64,000 nucleotides of DNA from Nitrosomonas ureae (GCF_900206265.1 NZ_LT907782.1:1922001-1986000); one strand, 5' to 3'; counted from the stretch's first letter, positions 1 through 7,684 are shown. Translations and numbers: made by a program. The notes: generated from the letters alone by a model not told the origin.

Positions 1-702
1 CTGTTAAATTCATCCAATGGCACTGGACTATCAGAACGTTTTCTTATGCTTGTAGAACCCCATAGTTTGGGCAAGCGTGATCATCTGAAAAGGATCGAGC
101 GTAACCACATTATTACAGATGAATATGCTTGGAAATGCAGAGAAATGAAGGATGTTATTGAGCACGCTGTGGAGTTCGATGAACTGAGATTAATCACTAT
201 TCCAGATAGCGGCTTTCTTAAAATAAATGAATTTCTTAATACGATAGAAAAAGACTTAGACGATGGTGGTAAATATTCTCATGCTTCATTACGAGGTGCA
301 GCGTCTAAGGTGAATATGCAGATAATGAAAATTGCCGCTAATCTTTGCCTAATCGACAAAAATAAGGAAGAGTTTTGGGAAAGCTATGAAATTGATGACA
401 AGTATATAGATTCAGCCATAAATATTTGCAATACATTATTAGAAGCTCTTCTTAAGCTGTGTCAGACAAAAGGAATTATAGGTACTCGAGCAGAGTTTGC
501 ATCGATAATATTGCTATTTGAAGATAATAATAAACCCAAAACTGAGAGAGCTATTATTCAATCAAGATCAAGAGTATCGCCCTTTAAACAGTATTCAGGT
601 AATAAATCAGAATTAATTAGACAAACGCTTAATGAGATGTTAAGCCAAAATATACTGACTAAAAGTTATTGTCATAAAACTAGTTATTACTCATTGCTTT
701 AA
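1..702 (+). CDS. C-terminal part of a DUF3987 (YfjI-like) primase/helicase-type protein, 5' end outside window
   Basis: The frame is open from the first base, so this is the tail of a longer gene; the first ATG at 46 is internal. Residues near the start read GLSERFLMLVEPHSLGKRDH, the pattern (G-L-x-x-R-F-L, then G-x-R) seen in the C-terminal part of DUF3987 proteins, which accompany replication modules of phages and integrated elements. The rest (about 200 residues) is helical, charged and without further motifs I recognise. It lies upstream of a dense repeat cluster and small element genes, which fits a replication role in an integrated element. The family call is from recognition of one motif, so moderate confidence. 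Confidence 0.5.
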   Translation: MLNSSNGTGLSERFLMLVEPHSLGKRDHLKRIERNHIITDEYAWKCREMKDVIEHAVEFDELRLITIPDSGFLKINEFLNTIEKDLDDGGKYSHASLRGAASKVNMQIMKIAANLCLIDKNKEEFWESYEIDDKYIDSAINICNTLLEALLKLCQTKGIIGTRAEFASIILLFEDNNKPKTERAIIQSRSRVSPFKQYSGNKSELIRQTLNEMLSQNILTKSYCHKTSYYSLL

Positions 703-721
703 ATCATAAACCTGTTTCCGA

Positions 722-959
722 TGTTGTAAGCTTTACAACAAACTTACAACACACAATAAGTTAATAAAAATAAATAGTTACTTGATAATAATTATATTTG
801 TTGTAATGTTGTAATAATTTTTCTATTTTCTCATTTTTGACTTTTGATCTGCTTCTACATATATATTTAGGAATTCTTACAACATTACAACAAATCAGCG
901 GAAAGCTTTACCTATATTACTTTTGAATTGTTGTAAAAGCTTACAACAATTTTACAACC
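722..959. repeat. Cluster of TGTTGTAA/TTACAACA motifs (iteron or operator array)
   Basis: The AT-rich gap between the primase-like gene and the next small genes holds at least eight exact copies of one 8-mer in both orientations. TGTTGTAA-GCT-TTACAACA (722-740) is a palindrome, followed by TTACAACA at 744-751. Two tandem TGTTGTAA lie at 799-814 and two tandem TTACAACA at 877-892, so these blocks are inverted copies of each other. A 10-bp inverted repeat ATTGTTGTAA/TTACAACAAT spans 927-950, followed by TTTACAACC at 951-959. Such arrays bind a replication initiator or a repressor; which one is not visible. Confidence 0.7.
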
Positions 960-1019
960 CACTACTAATTGAAATTCCAGAGGTCTATTAATTATTTTAT
1001 GAAAAATAGGGAAATAAAT

Positions 1020-1259
1020 ATGCCTGTAACCATTGATATGAAAGGTATTGAGGTAATACCTACCCCCAAGATTAAGCTTGCTAACATTGAGGATTGCAGG
1101 CGGGAAATGGCAAGCGTATATAGGGATGCAAGGTCAGGCCGTATTGATTCTCAAGATGGTTCACGATTAGTATATATGTTATCGCAAGTAAGCAAATTGA
1201 TTGAGCTATCGGATATTGAAAAACGAATTGAAGTATTGGAAAACCTTAACAATGGCTAA
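1020..1259 (+). CDS. Small element-associated protein, 79 aa
   Basis: The frame can be opened from a TTG at 969, but ATG 1020 is preceded by AGGGA at a good distance, so I place the start there. The product is acidic to neutral and mostly helical, with a central segment rich in R, D and S (REMASVYRDARSGRI) and a C-terminal heptad-like helix (IEKRIEVLENL). Short proteins with this pattern occur in prophages and integrated elements near packaging or replication genes; no function is established to my knowledge. Its stop codon overlaps the next gene's start, which indicates translational coupling in a three-gene operon (1020-1660). Confidence 0.55.
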   Translation: MPVTIDMKGIEVIPTPKIKLANIEDCRREMASVYRDARSGRIDSQDGSRLVYMLSQVSKLIELSDIEKRIEVLENLNNG

Positions 1260-1437
1260 CTTTAAAATAAGAATTGAGAAATTGGAAAAATTGAAACCAA
1301 GTGGATTACAGCGTTTAAGTGATGATGAGCTAAATGCCAGAATCTCAGCAATGTGTAAAACTGAATTACATGATTGGCTAGAAAACAATGATTCTTTGCG
1401 AGTACGTATTAATAAACTGATGACGCTGGAATACTAA
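1252..1437 (+). CDS. Small hypothetical protein, 61 aa
   Basis: ATG 1252 lies inside the end of the preceding gene (8-base overlap in another frame), so the two are probably translationally coupled. The frame is open further upstream, but that part is antiparallel to the well-supported upstream gene. The product MANFKIRIEKLEK... is basic at its N terminus and helical throughout, with a segment LSDDELNARI that looks like a short coiled coil. I do not recognise a family. Its position in a tight operon of tiny genes next to the repeat array suggests an element-borne accessory protein. Confidence 0.5.
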   Translation: MANFKIRIEKLEKLKPSGLQRLSDDELNARISAMCKTELHDWLENNDSLRVRINKLMTLEY

Positions 1438-1450
1438 AGGCAATTAAACA

Positions 1451-1660
1451 GTGAAGCTTCAAGAACGATTACGCAAGCTAGAAGCTTTAGCAAAAATTGA
1501 ATCTCAAGAGATTAGGATTCTAAAAATTATCGTTGAGCCTGATGGCACTATTTCGGGTAAAATTCGGCGCGATGCAAGGGGCGGATTCGCTTTTGTTTCG
1601 GATCAAGAATTGACCGAGGTGCATGCAAACCATCATTTACTAGAGACTAGGCTAAACTAG
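1451..1660 (+). CDS. Small hypothetical protein, 69 aa
   Basis: GTG start at 1451 with AAAGG ten bases upstream. The N-terminal third is a charged helix (LQERLRKLEAL), followed by a predicted beta hairpin (IRILKIIVEPDGTISGKIRRD) and a short polar tail. No family recognised. It is 13 bases after the preceding gene and on the same strand, so it is likely the last gene of the small operon that begins at 1020. Confidence 0.5.
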   Translation: MKLQERLRKLEALAKIESQEIRILKIIVEPDGTISGKIRRDARGGFAFVSDQELTEVHANHHLLETRLN

Positions 1661-1695
1661 CATTATAGAATTAATTGTTTAGTGAGATCAGAAGT

Positions 1696-1992
1696 ATGCG
1701 AATACGGATGACTTTAAGTCTCTTAATAATAGCCACATTATCGGGTTGTGGTGACAAATGCCAAGAATACTCCAAGTTTTCATGCAAAGAGATTGAGGTG
1801 GCTCTCTACAACGTATATTTTTATTATCCGAGCGGCGTAGCGAAGTATTTAGGCCAAACTAGAGGTGTTTCGCAGTGTGGTAACTTGGCTCACAGCTTTG
1901 CATCATCCAAGAGTTTGAGAGACAATGGAAATTATAGCTATATTTGCTGCATGCGCGCCAATGGATCTGAATGCTATGAAAAGCATCGGTGA
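1696..1992 (+). CDS. Small cysteine-rich lipoprotein
   Basis: The product begins with a short basic N terminus and a hydrophobic stretch ending in LIIATLSGCG, a clear lipobox, so it should be lipid-anchored in the outer or inner membrane after signal peptidase II cleavage at Cys of SGC. The mature part of about 78 residues is rich in cysteine (KCQEYSKFSCKEIE, SQCGN, YICCMRAN, SECYEK) and probably disulfide-bonded. The frame opens from TTG 1675, but ATG 1696 or 1708 gives a typical lipoprotein signal. No family recognised; it precedes the immunity-type gene at 2.1 kb and may be cargo of the element. Confidence 0.6.
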   Translation: MRIRMTLSLLIIATLSGCGDKCQEYSKFSCKEIEVALYNVYFYYPSGVAKYLGQTRGVSQCGNLAHSFASSKSLRDNGNYSYICCMRANGSECYEKHR

Positions 1993-2100
1993 TTTCTTAA
2001 TCAGAACCTTTTTAACAAGTTATTTTCTTAACCGATATCCAAATTTTTAGCCGAGCAGATATTGATTTTTCTTCTACTAGATTCAACGAACGGGCGGTAA

Positions 2101-2553
2101 ATGCAACTTTTGACAGTCAGTCCAATTAACTTCTTAGGGCTTCTTAAATCAGAAGGATCGTTTCTGAAGAACATAAAAATAAGTCTGCTTGCCCCATTAG
2201 TTTTAACTGTGCTCTTCTTTGGAAGTATTGCGAATGCTGCCGACGGAGAGGCCGCCCAACATGTTGAGTTTTGCCGAGCGGCAATTTCTTTTTCGGGACC
2301 AGAAACTCCAGATTCAATAGTCGCAATGAATATAGGTTTCTGTTTTGGGTTAATGGAAGGTGTCCGAGGAGGCAATTTCTTTCTAAAGAAATCTGGATCA
2401 GAGGTTGCATTTTGCGAGCCATCGTGGTTTAAAAACGATGATTTAGCAAAGGCTTTTGTTGCAACTGTAGACAAAAATCCAAATCTGCGGGAGCTGCGCG
2501 GGTCTCTTGCTGCTTTGACTGCGCTCCGTTTTGCATTTCCATGTAGCAAATAG
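2101..2553 (+). CDS. Rap1a/Tai-like immunity-family protein, periplasmic
   Basis: The C-terminal part matches the Rap1a/Tai immunity pattern: an early FCRAAISF, then NIGFCFGLMEGVRGG, a third Cys in AFCEP, and the terminal AFPC motif. The spaced cysteines are typical of this periplasmic family, members of which protect against type VI secreted amidases. A signal peptide (KISLLAPLVLTVLFFGSIANAADG) begins around residue 24, so translation may start at CTG 2164, which has AGAAGGA six bases upstream, rather than at ATG 2101. No cognate amidase or T6SS gene is in the window, so it is an orphan or serves another purpose. Family call from motif recognition. Confidence 0.6.
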   Translation: MQLLTVSPINFLGLLKSEGSFLKNIKISLLAPLVLTVLFFGSIANAADGEAAQHVEFCRAAISFSGPETPDSIVAMNIGFCFGLMEGVRGGNFFLKKSGSEVAFCEPSWFKNDDLAKAFVATVDKNPNLRELRGSLAALTALRFAFPCSK

Positions 2554-2623
2554 TCAGTCTACCAAGTCATTCAAGCAAGACCTGCTAAAGTGCGCCCTTA
2601 ATTCAAATGCGAAAAATAAAGCA

Positions 2624-2702
2624 CCTCGCCGCAAGCAGCGGGGTATTAACTGCGCTCTACAATCTGCTGTTTTTCAACCAGCTTTCGCCCCAAGGGGGGG
2701 AA
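2624..2702. repeat. Two GC-rich hairpins in an intergenic region
   Basis: Between 2554 and 2806 no gene is supported. The region has one hairpin CCTCGC (2624-2629) / GCGGGG (2638-2643) and a second with arms TTCGCCCC (2684-2691) / GGGGGGGAA (2694-2702) around a 2-base loop with one mismatch. They stand out from the AT-rich surroundings and resemble dispersed REP-like intergenic repeats; they could also end transcription between the convergent genes at 2553 and 2807. A weak 88-codon frame through here is not convincing. Confidence 0.35.
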
Positions 2703-2806
2703 TTAAACCCGCAGAGATTAACATTCCAAAACTGTTGGATCTAATAAACAATTACGGGAGCTTAAGCCCCCGTTCTAGATTTAATTTAGTACCCTAAGGA
2801 AGAATA

Positions 2807-3331
2807 TTAAAATGCTCGAACAGCCCGCACACTTAATGAATAGCTGCTTCTATCAAAACCACCTTTGCTACCATCAAAAAAACTCTGATACCACATGTTT
2901 GTTGCATCATATTCGTTAGAGCTCCAATAGCTGTTATCATCAAAACTGCCCACTATTTCTTTTTGTAAATACAATAGGTTCAATTCATGTTTTGAAGGCA
3001 AACGCCAACCCGGGCCACGGCTATCAGCCATTTCTTTAGCTACATACCAGTTAAATTGGCCGTCTTCATCAAATGGCTGCGCTGCCAGACCGTGCTGACC
3101 CGTTTCATCGACCCAGAACACGATACTGTTATCGGGCAAAACTTCGCCTATTGTGCGAACAGATGGTTTGATATCGCTAATTTTTGAATTTATAGTAGAG
3201 ATGGCCGCATCAAACTCAGGTTGTGTAACCCTGTGCGGGGTTTTGTCAGCAGCAAAGGCATTGCCATACAGCATGATTGCAATACTGAAGAAAAGTAAAC
3301 CTAAAGTTATAATGGATTGTTCTTGTTTCAT
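2807..3331 (-). CDS. Exported DUF1566 (Lcl C-terminal-like) protein
   Basis: A signal peptide (residues 1-28, ending AFAADK) exports the protein. Residues 105-174 carry the DUF1566 signature: GWRLPSKHELNLLY, then YWSSNEYD, WYQSFFDGSKGGF and the terminal VRAVRAF. This C-type-lectin-like fold occurs in secreted and surface proteins, often of mobile elements, without a defined reaction. AAGGA sits before the ATG. The gene faces the preceding ones and lies just inside the tRNA-Thr scar that ends the element. Confidence 0.75.
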   Translation of the reverse strand: MKQEQSIITLGLLFFSIAIMLYGNAFAADKTPHRVTQPEFDAAISTINSKISDIKPSVRTIGEVLPDNSIVFWVDETGQHGLAAQPFDEDGQFNWYVAKEMADSRGPGWRLPSKHELNLLYLQKEIVGSFDDNSYWSSNEYDATNMWYQSFFDGSKGGFDRSSYSLSVRAVRAF

Positions 3332-3353
3332 GGTTTTTTTCCTTAATGGATAA

Positions 3354-3591
3354 ATTGGCTAATTTATAAGCATACCCTGTTATTGAGGCCGATTGATAAT
3401 TCGAAGGCACTTACTTGTTAGAAGACAATTAACCTAACTGTCACATGACTGGATTCTGTGGGGCACAAGTGGGGCACTCACAGATAAAAAACCAGCAAAA
3501 AGCACAACAAGCGGCAATAAAAGGAATTGATTAACCCTTTGATAGGATTGCTTTAGATTGTTGTTATGTGTTGTAACTTATTGATATGAAT
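3354..3591. other. Gene-free element end with short direct repeats
   Basis: No gene is seen here. TGGGGCAC occurs twice (3459-3466 and 3470-3477) with an 11-bp period, as expected of integrase arm-type sites. AACTTATTGAT (3575-3585) is an exact inverted copy of ATCAATAAGTT (3644-3654); the two flank the tRNA-Thr fragment. This fits the terminal region of a tRNA-integrating element. Confidence 0.4.
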
Positions 3592-3639
3592 GGATTTGTA
3601 ATCAGAAGGTCCCGAGTTCGATTCTTGGTGTCGGCACCA
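3592..3639 (+). other. 3' fragment of tRNA-Thr (anticodon arm to CCA): attachment-site scar
   Basis: Bases 3592-3639 read like the 3' part of a tRNA-Thr(UGU): a GATTTGTAATC anticodon stem-loop, the variable region, a T-arm with GAGTTCGATTC, and a 3' end in CACCA. The D-arm and 5' acceptor strand are absent upstream, so this is not a functional tRNA. Elements that integrate in tRNA genes duplicate exactly this 3' part, so it marks one end (attL or attR) of the element to the left. No complete integrase for it is seen in the window. Confidence 0.65.
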
Positions 3640-3765
3640 TAAAATCAATAAGTTGCGTTTAATATAGTATTGAATAATTCTTCATGTAGACGTAATGTAG
3701 ACAGAAACTCGAAATGAGCTGCAGATAAAAATTACTATTGAAAAATTAATTGTTGAGCTAGTTAA

Positions 3766-3811
3766 ATTCGTAATCAGTAGGTCTGAGGTTAGGCTCCTAT
3801 CAAAAGCACCA
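3766..3811 (+). other. Second, decayed tRNA-Thr 3' fragment
   Basis: A second, more diverged copy of the same tRNA 3' end lies 172 bases downstream in the same orientation: TAATCAGTAGGTC, a degenerate T-arm, and GCACCA. The following bases (AAAATCAATA then a TTGC) also match those after the first copy, so the duplicated unit extends beyond the tRNA. A similar GTAGACAG sequence follows both. Two scars in tandem suggest two successive integrations at one site. Confidence 0.5.
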
Positions 3812-4131
3812 AGAAAATCAATAGATTGCATGAAACAGGTTAAATATTTAAGATACATGTAAACACTGTGTAGACAGCAAATCAGATACAAAAAGAGAAT
3901 AAAGAAATTCTTTAGATAAGCTGATAACACAACAAGTTGAAAAATTGTTATGCAACAGCGTATAAGAAATTTTAAATTTATACTTTATATATCAGTGTCT
4001 TGCCATTCTGAGAGCCTTTTCTAACCATCTTCATCATTCTCGCATAGACGAGGTGTGAACTGAAAAAGATAACGATTTTTTCAATAAATTCCAACGTACG
4101 CCTCTCTTTATCCCAGCAAGGAACTTGATCA
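3812..4131. other. Gene-free stretch, nothing recognised
   Basis: About 320 AT-rich bases between the second tRNA scar and the attC-like site. A minus-strand frame of 82 codons (3682-3930) runs over the scar and lacks a plausible start context or any family resemblance. I see no gene, repeat or clear promoter here. Confidence 0.4.
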
Positions 4132-4191
4132 GCCTAACGGTTGAAATAACCGGGGCGCTTTAGCGCGTCCGAGTTGTCTGAGGTGTTAGCC
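4132..4191 (-). other. attC-like integron recombination site
   Basis: A 60-bp imperfect palindrome runs from GCCTAAC (4132-4138) to GTTAGCC (4185-4191). Read on the minus strand it has R''=GGCTAAC and a perfect R' core GTTAGGC (GTTRRRY). The inner arms pair as a long stem with two unpaired bases on one arm and a TTTA-type terminal loop, which is the layout of a folded attC with extrahelical bases. On the minus strand the last codon of an incoming frame ends in the TAA of R'', and a 17-codon frame (MATKFAELKND...) lies just upstream; the cassette is cut by the IS at 4293. No integron integrase is in the window. Nitrosomonas europaea is known to carry an integron integrase. Confidence 0.5.
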
Positions 4192-4346
4192 GTCACTTTC
4201 CCCCAGGCGGAAGCGAGAACGTGAATTATTTAGATACGGAAGTATCATCGTTTTTGAGTTCAGCAAACTTTGTGGCCATTGTGGGGTGGAGTTGGAGTTG
4301 CCCCCTTTGAACGGACACATTATGTTCTGTTTAAAGGAGAAGAAAT

Positions 4347-4667
4347 ATGACACAAAACTACAAACCTGCTTACCCACCGGAGTTTCGTCAGCAGATGGTG
4401 GAATTGGTAGCATTAGGCAAATGCCCCAAGCAATTATCCAAGGAATTTGGTTGCCACTACACTTCGATACAAACCTGGTGTCGAGCAGCAGGTGTACCAA
4501 TTAGATCAAGCCAGACAATTGCTTTCGCTGCAACATCGAGTGTTGTTTCCTTGAGTGCCAACGAACGGCAGGAGCTGCTGGAATTGCGTAAGAAGCTCAA
4601 GCGTGTGGAGATGGAGCGTGACATATTGGCAAAGGCTACGGCCTGGTTTGCAAACAACACGGATTGA
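4347..4667 (+). CDS. IS3-family transposase OrfA
   Basis: The 106-residue product has an N-terminal helix-turn-helix (FRQQMVELVALG, QLSKEFG, TSIQTWCR) that binds the IS ends, and a C-terminal leucine-zipper-like helix (ELLELRKKLKRVEMERDILAKA) typical of IS3 OrfA. AAAGGAGAAG lies directly before the ATG. OrfB starts at the OrfA stop in the -1 frame; in this family a -1 ribosomal frameshift makes the OrfAB transposase. Confidence 0.9.
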   Translation: MTQNYKPAYPPEFRQQMVELVALGKCPKQLSKEFGCHYTSIQTWCRAAGVPIRSSQTIAFAATSSVVSLSANERQELLELRKKLKRVEMERDILAKATAWFANNTD

Positions 4668-5593
4668 TGGGGAAGGTGTACCAATTAATCAAGGCAAACC
4701 GGGCTCAATTTCCGGCTCGTGTTCTATGTGAAACACTTGGTGTATCGCACAGCGGTTACTATGACTGGGCAAAACGCACACCCAGCCGACGGGCCATTAC
4801 CAACTGTCGATTGATCGAGCAGATCATGGCTATATACCGTACAAGCGATGGTACGTATGGCCGCCCCCGCATTACCGTTGAGTTAGCCGATCGTGGAGTC
4901 AGGGTCAATCATAAGCGCGTAGGCAGGTTGATGCGTGAAGCTGGAATTAAAGGAGTGAGTCGCAGGCGAGGCTTTGTGATCACGACTCATCGGAATAAGC
5001 GTGACCACCCTGCACCGGATTTAGTGCAACGTCATTTCAAGGCAGCTAGCATCAATCAACTATGGGTTGCGGACATGACTTACATTCCTACCTGGGCAGG
5101 GTTTTTGTACCTAGCCGTGGTCATCGATGTATTCAGCCGTAAGGTAGTGGGCTGGTCTTTCGGCGAAACCATGACAGCAAGTCTGGTGATCAGTGCGTTG
5201 AACATGGCGTTAATCACTCGTAAACCGGGCAAAGTGATTCACCACAGCGATAGAGGCAGTCAATACACCAGCGTTGATTTCGGCAAACGATGCAAGGAAA
5301 TGGGCGTGCGTCCATCCATGGGCAGTGTAGGTGATGCCTATGATAACGCAATGGCTGAGAGTTTTTTTGCTTCCCTGGAATGTGAATTGATCGATAGGCG
5401 CTCCTGGAAAAATAAAACTGAAGCAAGGCTGGCCATATTCACCTGGATCGAGTCATGGTACAACCCCACTCGCAGGCATTCTGGACTGGGATACTTATCA
5501 CCAAACAATTTTGAGAGAAAACTGAATGAGAAAAATCAAATCGCGATAGACTACAATTCGCTTTCACAGGTCGAGACTCTCTCGACTCCATGA
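4667..5593 (+). CDS. IS3-family transposase OrfB (DDE integrase domain)
   Basis: The product of about 308 residues has the HTH_21 region (YGRPRITVEL), then an rve integrase core with the three catalytic acidic residues: D in VADMTYIPTW, D in HHSDRGSQY, and E in NAMAESFFASLE. This catalyses IS excision and insertion. ATG 4667 overlaps the OrfA stop by one base; the frame is also open from TTG 4664. The reading frame is complete, so the copy may still supply transposase although its flanks are rearranged. It is almost identical to the copy at 25.1-26.1 kb. Confidence 0.9.
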   Translation: MGKVYQLIKANRAQFPARVLCETLGVSHSGYYDWAKRTPSRRAITNCRLIEQIMAIYRTSDGTYGRPRITVELADRGVRVNHKRVGRLMREAGIKGVSRRRGFVITTHRNKRDHPAPDLVQRHFKAASINQLWVADMTYIPTWAGFLYLAVVIDVFSRKVVGWSFGETMTASLVISALNMALITRKPGKVIHHSDRGSQYTSVDFGKRCKEMGVRPSMGSVGDAYDNAMAESFFASLECELIDRRSWKNKTEARLAIFTWIESWYNPTRRHSGLGYLSPNNFERKLNEKNQIAIDYNSLSQVETLSTP

Positions 5594-5624
5594 AAAAAAT
5601 GTCCGTCAAATTGGGACAACTCCA

Positions 5625-7261
5625 CTGTCGAGGCTGGAAACTGGGTCATCGAAGACCACGATTCGGTCAGTTGTCATCCCGCTGTCTGAGTCGCTGCCTT
5701 TAAGCAAATGGTAGAAATAGAGGAAGGTAACGAAGGTCTTCTCACCCTCGCTCAAAGTCGCCTTGGCATCGGAACCATCCGAGCGCACCAGTTTGTAGGA
5801 TGCCCCACTTGCTGCTTTCGCAAGCTTGAAGCCTTGGAAGCCAAATGACAACAGTAGACTGTTTATTCCGTCAATCGTCGGCTGGATGCTTGTCGTTTGT
5901 TTTTCCAATTCGCGAATCTCGGATGTCTTTTTCGCCTTATTCGTTGTCTCCGTTGTAATCTGTGTCGTCATTGCTGCGATGGCCTTGTCCAAGCTATTTT
6001 TCTCAGTCTTGTACGCAGCGAGGTCGATTTTCAGTTCTTCAAGAACGAACTTCCATACCTGTGAGGTCAGCGTAGCACGCTCGGTCGCAAGGTTCGCAAC
6101 CATCTTGTTGTTTGCAACCACTTGGGTGTTGGCCGTGTCAATCAGATCCTTAATCGCAGTGCAGACATTGCTCAGAGATTCCAATTCGACCACCTGACTT
6201 GCCTCCTTCTTCTTTCCGGCAAGGCGCTGGTTGTTCAGTAAGATTTTTGCGTCAAGTAGCTCCTTCTCTACTTTTAGCTTCTCGATATCAAGAAATCTTG
6301 ACGGTGATGCAATGATTCCGGCAAGTTGTTGCTGAACCCGGGCTGCATCGGTGGCGTAGTCCGTGGTGAGGTCGTCAATTGCCTTGCTGTCCATCACAAA
6401 GGTCTCATCAAAATACTCATTTAAACTTTGCGCAAATGCGTTTGTCGTTTCTTGTTGACAGAACGAACACACTGCATCATTTACCTCGTAGAATCCCCGA
6501 CCTTCTCGAACCCAGTCGCTGTTCCCCAGCTTCTTAATCATTGCGGCAATATCAACATCCTCCTTGCCGATAACCCGCTTCTTCAGAATTGGGTTCGCTT
6601 CATGTGAGAGAAGTTTGGTGGTATCGGTAACGGGAATTAATGCCTCCGTCGTGGGTGTTGGTCCGAAGATGCTTTCCGCTTTCTTCTCCAACTCTGCCAA
6701 TGTGAGGAGCTCCGCAGTATTGGACATATGCTCCTGAAGCACTTTGCTTTTGAACTTTTCCGAGCTGTTCCGATACCCCTCGAAGCCGCCTTGTAGTTTC
6801 GCATCGTGCTTCTGCTTTTGCGCCCAACACTTATCCTTCAGGGCGGTCTCAATCGTCGCCAACTCTCCTTTCTTGCCACCAATACCATCCGTGCCTTGAA
6901 GACACTGAGTGATTTTTTCGATCTTGGTTGTTAGTGCGTCGCGTTCGCTTTTTGCCACCGCAATCTTCTCTAATGTATCGAGTTGCTTCTCGCCCAGCGT
7001 AAACACCCCTTTCAGCTCAGTCGATTAGTTGAAGTTCCGTTCCACGAAGTCATGGTTGTATACTAACGGCTGGAGTTTCGTTCCAGCTTTCCATGTGACG
7101 TTGCAGGTTTGGAACTTCGTTTCATCCGCAATCACTCTGCTGACCGTGGTTTTTCCTGTGCCGTTTGAGCCGAAAAAGAAATTGAATTGAGAAAGTCCGT
7201 TGAGCTGCTCGGGCGTTGTGGTGTAGGTTGCAACGTTGGAAATGGTAATGGATTCAATCAT
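5625..7261 (-). pseudogene. AAA_13-type ATPase related to RloC/PrrC anticodon nucleases, broken by a stop codon and truncated by the IS
   Basis: ATG 7261 starts an ABC-type ATPase with Walker A GSNGTGKT (residues 31-38), then long coiled coils with a CSFC zinc-hook-like motif, and finally SEGEKT and the Walker B/D-loop DDPVSSLDS. This architecture is that of RloC-like and related AAA_13 proteins, which act as phage-responsive nucleases or their ATPases. The frame is stopped by TAA at 7025-7027 (residue 79) and resumes in the same frame at once (STELKGVFTLGEKQ). At 5624 the IS edge removes everything after the D-loop, including any nuclease domain, and the frame ends a few IS codons later at 5606. 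The gene is therefore dead unless the stop is read through. Confidence 0.7.
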
Positions 7262-7444
7262 GCCTTATGTGTTCCTCGCACCCACTCTTGCTTCCACCAA
7301 TAAATATTAGTTTAAGTTTAATTACCATATTCCAGAATAAGGAGCAATAAGATTTTGATAATAACGCAATTTACTAATTAATTATATATTATCCTAAAAT
7401 GAAACGATATATAGCCCTGCAGATCATGACATGCACGTTTAAAC

Positions 7445-7573
7445 ATGGGAGATTCAATCAAAAAAATTCAAATTTTGTTAGCACAAACGAATGTTCCGCT
7501 TAATGAGCATCCTTACTATCAGAAATGGCTAAGTTACTATCTATCTAGAAATTACTGTGGCACAGCGATTTGA
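7445..7573 (+). pseudogene. Possible N-terminal remnant of a tyrosine recombinase
   Basis: A 42-codon frame starting at ATG 7445 contains IQILLAQTNVPLNEHPYYQK followed by WLSYYL, which resembles the N-terminal SAM-like DNA-binding domain of phage and integron-type site-specific integrases. It ends at a stop after YCGTAI, and a second short frame (VAQRFENNNDL...) continues in another phase to about 7661. No catalytic part is present. The rest of 7262-7684 shows no gene. The call rests on a short match, so it is tentative. Confidence 0.3.
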
Positions 7574-7684
7574 AAACAACAATGATCTGCACGCATACCG
7601 TAAAAGCGTCACGATTAAACAAACTAAAAGCCCATTGGATTTTAATAATAAGATTAAATAGAGTATGAAAATGGAACGGTATAT

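Larger units (their letters stand above)
4293..5624 (+). mobile_element. IS3-family insertion sequence, copy 1 (no target duplication)
   Basis: Two overlapping transposase genes are bounded by imperfect inverted repeats starting TGGAGTTGCCCC (left) and, on the other strand, TGGAGTTGTCCC (right), each continuing to a CGGACA block. A second copy lies at 25103-26433 in the opposite orientation. The flanks here are AGT on the left and CTG on the right, so no 3-bp target duplication is present, while the second copy has one. The left flank is a cassette fragment and the right flank an interrupted ATPase gene. A deletion or rearrangement at one edge of this copy explains both. Confidence 0.85.

Noticed and set aside
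722..959. CRISPR-like array in the TTACAACA region
   Set aside because: Motifs are 8 bases long, in both orientations and unevenly spaced, with no regular repeats and spacers.
2028..2549. Minus-strand frame of 173 codons opposite the immunity-type gene
   Set aside because: It is antisense to a gene with signal peptide and family motifs, and its product is low-complexity and basic without motifs.
3592..3639. A functional tRNA gene
   Set aside because: Only the anticodon arm to CCA is present; no D-arm or 5' acceptor strand can be found upstream.
7025..7027. TAA as a recoded sense codon
   Set aside because: Many intact genes of the window end in TAA, and the affected genes are mobile or dispensable; nonsense mutation is simpler.
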